A stretch of DNA of 64,000 bases from an uncultured Chloroflexota bacterium (GTDB lineage: Bacteria; Chloroflexota; Chloroflexia; Chloroflexales; Chloroflexaceae): NCBI GenBank assembly GCA_937120965.1, contig CAKZKA010000058.1, forward strand, positions 1 to 64,000, given 5' to 3'. Made by a program: the position numbers and the translations under genes. The notes beneath the pieces were generated by a model that was given only the letters and a program-made list of their open reading frames with translations, searched no databases and was not told the DNA's origin. Shown piece after piece: positions 61,715 through 64,000 of the stretch; within the stretch, counting starts at the first letter, position 1, and each line of letters opens with the position of its first letter.

Positions 61715-62983
61715 ATGCGCATGATCGAGTTTGACCGGGTTTCAAAAGCTTACCACCTCGGGGCAGGCCAAACCAGCTTGCGCGAGGCGCTTGCCCGACA
61801 GGCGCAGCGCCTGATCGGCAGGCGCACTGCAGCGCACGAGCGGCAGTTGTTCTGGGCCTTGAACGAGGTCAGTTTTCAGGTCGAACAGGGCGAAATCCTG
61901 GGCATCATCGGTCACAATGGCGCTGGCAAAAGCACCATCCTGAAACTGCTCTCGCGCGTCACCTTTCCCACCAGTGGCCGCATCGTGACCCGCGGACGCA
62001 TGGCAGCCCTGATCGAACTGGGGGCGGGTTTTCATCCCGATCTCTCCGGTCGCGAAAATATCTATCTCAATGGCTCGATTATGGGCCTGAAAAAGCGCGA
62101 AATTGACGCCCAGTTTGCCAACATTGTCGAGTTTGCCGGACTGGAGCAGTTCATTGACACGCCGGTGAAACGTTACTCCTCGGGGATGTATGTGCGCCTG
62201 GCATTTGCCGTGGCGGCCCACGTGCGCGCAGATCTTATCCTCGTTGATGAGGTGCTGTCGGTCGGCGATGCGGCGTTTCAACAACGCTGCCTGACCAAAA
62301 TGCACGAATTGCACCGCGACGGCGCTACTATCGTCTTTATCTCGCATAATCTGTGGAGCGTCAGCACGTTCTGTAGCCGGGCTCTGTTGCTGCGCGCAGG
62401 GCAGATTCAGGCCGAAGGACATCCGACTGAGGTGATACAGATCTACCGCCAACAGGATCGGGAAGCGGCACTGTCGCGTCTGCGAGACCAGGTCGCCGAG
62501 GGTGAGCCATTCGAGCCTGCGCACGATCAGGAAGGCGTCACGCCCGTTGTCAAGAGTGAGCTGCTGAATGCCGAGGGCAGGCCAGAACAGGCCTTTGGCC
62601 CTGATGAGGCTTTGATCCTGCGCATCACCTACGTTGCCCCTCAGCCCATTGAAGCGCCGGCGTTCGTCGTGCAGATCCAACGCGCCGATGGGGTCATCTG
62701 TTGTTTTATCAAAAGTTCAGCCAATGACATTCGTCACGGGGTGTACGGTGAAGGTAATGTTGTACTGCGCATCGATCCGTTGCAACTTGTGCCGGATATG
62801 TATTCCATCGAAGTGCGTCTTGAAGACCGGCGACGGGCGCTGATCTATGCTGCCGATAGCGGCAACATCTTCCACGTGAAGGGCTACCTTCAAGGCGCCG
62901 AGGCCGGTGGCGTGTTCCAGCCTCGCGTTATGTGGTCGCATCAATCTCACCAGGTCGATTCCGCCTGGCACACCCCGGCATGA
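61715..62983 (+). CDS. Polysaccharide ABC exporter, ATPase with C-terminal carbohydrate-binding domain (Wzt type)
   Basis: Powers export with the Wzm-like permease. The 422-aa product has an ABC domain with Walker A G-H-N-G-A-G-K-S-T, signature Y-S-S-G-M, Walker B L-I-L-V-D-E and a switch His in F-I-S-H-N. The insertion between beta strands before Walker A and the G-R-E-N-I-Y-L-N-G segment are typical of the TagH/Wzt group. Residues about 275-422 form an immunoglobulin-like Wzt C-terminal domain that, in known systems, recognises the modified end of the finished glycan. No strong RBS precedes ATG 61715 or 61721. Confidence 0.92.
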   Translation: MRMIEFDRVSKAYHLGAGQTSLREALARQAQRLIGRRTAAHERQLFWALNEVSFQVEQGEILGIIGHNGAGKSTILKLLSRVTFPTSGRIVTRGRMAALIELGAGFHPDLSGRENIYLNGSIMGLKKREIDAQFANIVEFAGLEQFIDTPVKRYSSGMYVRLAFAVAAHVRADLILVDEVLSVGDAAFQQRCLTKMHELHRDGATIVFISHNLWSVSTFCSRALLLRAGQIQAEGHPTEVIQIYRQQDREAALSRLRDQVAEGEPFEPAHDQEGVTPVVKSELLNAEGRPEQAFGPDEALILRITYVAPQPIEAPAFVVQIQRADGVICCFIKSSANDIRHGVYGEGNVVLRIDPLQLVPDMYSIEVRLEDRRRALIYAADSGNIFHVKGYLQGAEAGGVFQPRVMWSHQSHQVDSAWHTPA

Positions 62984-62992
62984 TGCGGAGAG

Positions 62993-63193
62993 TTTAAGGG
63001 CGGACAGAACATCCGAGCCAACGTGGCTTATGCCGCATTGGAACGCCCCTGCGCACGGCTCTGGTCTCCCCGCTTCGACAGGCTCAGCGCAGGCTCTCCA
63101 GCTTCGCTGGAGCGGGGCCGGGGGTGAGGACCAACCAGCGCATCCCAACGCCATAACGCCCGTCGGCGCCCACACGTTCTGTCCGCCCCTAAA
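62993..63193 (+). mobile_element. 201-bp MITE-like element, copy 7
   Basis: 201 bp, TTTAAGGGCGGACAGAAC to GTTCTGTCCGCCCCTAAA, inserted 10 bp after the wzt stop and 21 bp before the next gene. Flanks GATGCGGAGA and GACGCAGAGA match at 8 of 10 bases, consistent with a decayed duplication. Confidence 0.9.
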
Positions 63194-63214
63194 GACGCAG
63201 AGAGGAGAGGAGCG

Positions 63215-64000
63215 ATGGCCCCTGTCTCGCCTCTGGTATCGGTGATTATTCCCACCTATAATCGCGCCGATCTCCTGCCTCAAACCGTCGAGAGTTGCCT
63301 GGCGCAGACCTATCCGCACCTCGAGATCATTGTGGTGGACGATGGCTCAACCGACGCCACGGCTGAAGTGATGGCGCGCTACGGCGCAAAAGTCGTCTAT
63401 GTGCGCCAGGAGCGCCAGGGTGTGCCCCGGGCTCGCCAGCACGGGTTGCAACGGGCCTCGGGCGAGTACGTCACCTTTCTCGATAGCGATGACCTGATGC
63501 TGCCGCTGAAGATCGAACGGCAGGTGCAGGTGCTCACCGCGCGCCCGGAGGTGGGTCTGTGTCACGGCTGGTACTACACCGTTGATGAGCACGGCCGGAA
63601 ACTGGACATGATGACCGACATGCCAGAACACGACGTGCTCAGCGAATTGATCTGCCGGTGCTTCATCTGGTCAGGAGCGCCATTGATGCGCCGCGTGTGG
63701 CTCGACGCCGTGGGGCTCTACAGCACTGCCTGGGAGCGGTGGAGCTTCGACTGGGACCTGTGGCTGCGCCTGGCCCTGGCAGGGTGTCCGTTTGCCTGCG
63801 TTCGTGAGCCGATCGGCGCCTACCGGCTCCACACTAATGCTCTGTCGTCAAGCGTTGCGGTGGTTGACCGGCGCATTTTCACCATCCTGGACACGGTGTA
63901 CGCCGACCCCGGCGCGCCTGCGTCGGTGCGCCTGGTGAAGCGCCGCGCCTACGCGACCTGGCACACCTGGTTCGCCTTGCAGTACTACACCGTTGGCCAG
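63215..64000 (+). CDS. Family 2 glycosyltransferase, truncated at the window end
   Basis: The first 262 codons of a GT-A glycosyltransferase; the gene runs off the right edge. Visible motifs are V-S-V-I-I-P-T-Y-N-R-A, V-V-D-D-G-S-T-D-A-T, the DxD region F-L-D-S-D-D, and W-S-F-D-W-D-L-W-L-R as the acceptor/base segment. GAGAGGAG lies just upstream of ATG 63215. It follows the Wzm/Wzt exporter, separated only by a MITE, and probably builds the same exported glycan. Donor and acceptor are unknown. Confidence 0.9.
   Translation, partial: MAPVSPLVSVIIPTYNRADLLPQTVESCLAQTYPHLEIIVVDDGSTDATAEVMARYGAKVVYVRQERQGVPRARQHGLQRASGEYVTFLDSDDLMLPLKIERQVQVLTARPEVGLCHGWYYTVDEHGRKLDMMTDMPEHDVLSELICRCFIWSGAPLMRRVWLDAVGLYSTAWERWSFDWDLWLRLALAGCPFACVREPIGAYRLHTNALSSSVAVVDRRIFTILDTVYADPGAPASVRLVKRRAYATWHTWFALQYYTVGQ

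Overview
The window is a GC-rich bacterial chromosome segment. It most resembles a filamentous, probably phototrophic, Chloroflexota genome of the Roseiflexus/Chloroflexus/Kouleothrix type. That view rests on overall gene content: a PfaA-like multi-ACP synthase, zinc-ribbon Ser/Thr kinases with WD40 repeats, many Pro/Thr-rich membrane-anchored proteins, and heptose-based exopolysaccharide genes in a genome crowded with intergenic palindromes. The assignment is inference; no rRNA or tRNA gene is present to confirm it.

Layout. (1) 1-8759: a tight plus-strand lipid or polyketide operon. It holds the C-terminal part of a PfaA-like synthase (five tandem ACP repeats, KR, DH), a Sfp-type phosphopantetheinyl transferase, and the three parts of an acyl-CoA carboxylase (carboxyltransferase, biotin carboxylase, biotin carrier). 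Carrier, carrier-activating enzyme and extender-unit supply are therefore co-located. (2) 8953-38745: mostly single housekeeping or accessory genes on both strands. These are a CBS protein, a degenerate MrfA-like helicase, an alpha/beta hydrolase, a P-type cation ATPase, a PPOX-fold oxidoreductase, the primary sigma factor, a GT39-like membrane glycosyltransferase, a lipoate ligase, YccF, a lipoprotein beta-lactamase-like hydrolase, P5C dehydrogenase, an M61 peptidase, an unknown acidic protein, a BtuF-like binding protein, pyruvate kinase, ComEA, and a zinc-ribbon/kinase/WD40 protein. (3) 39903-42559: a sigma factor fused to a membrane helix and an outer domain, plus a small ORF. (4) 43015-64000: a surface-polysaccharide region. 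It holds a heptose-7-P kinase (HddA) and heptose phosphatase (GmhB), a Wzz-like protein with a degenerate tyrosine-kinase domain, two membrane-anchored Asp-box propeller proteins, a Tat-exported deacetylase-like protein, a membrane spermidine-synthase-like protein, a DUF1624 acyltransferase-like protein, two family 2 glycosyltransferases and a Wzm/Wzt ABC exporter.

The most unusual feature lies between the genes. Nearly every intergenic gap is filled with modular palindromes: a 19-bp palindrome GGGGAAACCNGGTTTCCCC (about 30 sites, any base at the centre), a GGGAGGGC/GCCCTCCC triloop hairpin, a 16-17 bp stem hairpin with compensatory changes, and a TGCGGC/GCCGCA hairpin. There is also a 201-bp MITE-like element with 18-bp terminal inverted repeats, in seven copies all in one orientation, three of them flanked by exact 10-bp direct repeats. 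The element families have inserted into each other, so both appear to have been mobile. No transposase gene is present in the window.

Other points worth a look: all five ACP repeats carry Thr where the phosphopantetheinylated Ser is expected; the helicase-like protein has lost its Walker motifs; and an ABC permease appears to take its stop codon from the end of a small inserted repeat.
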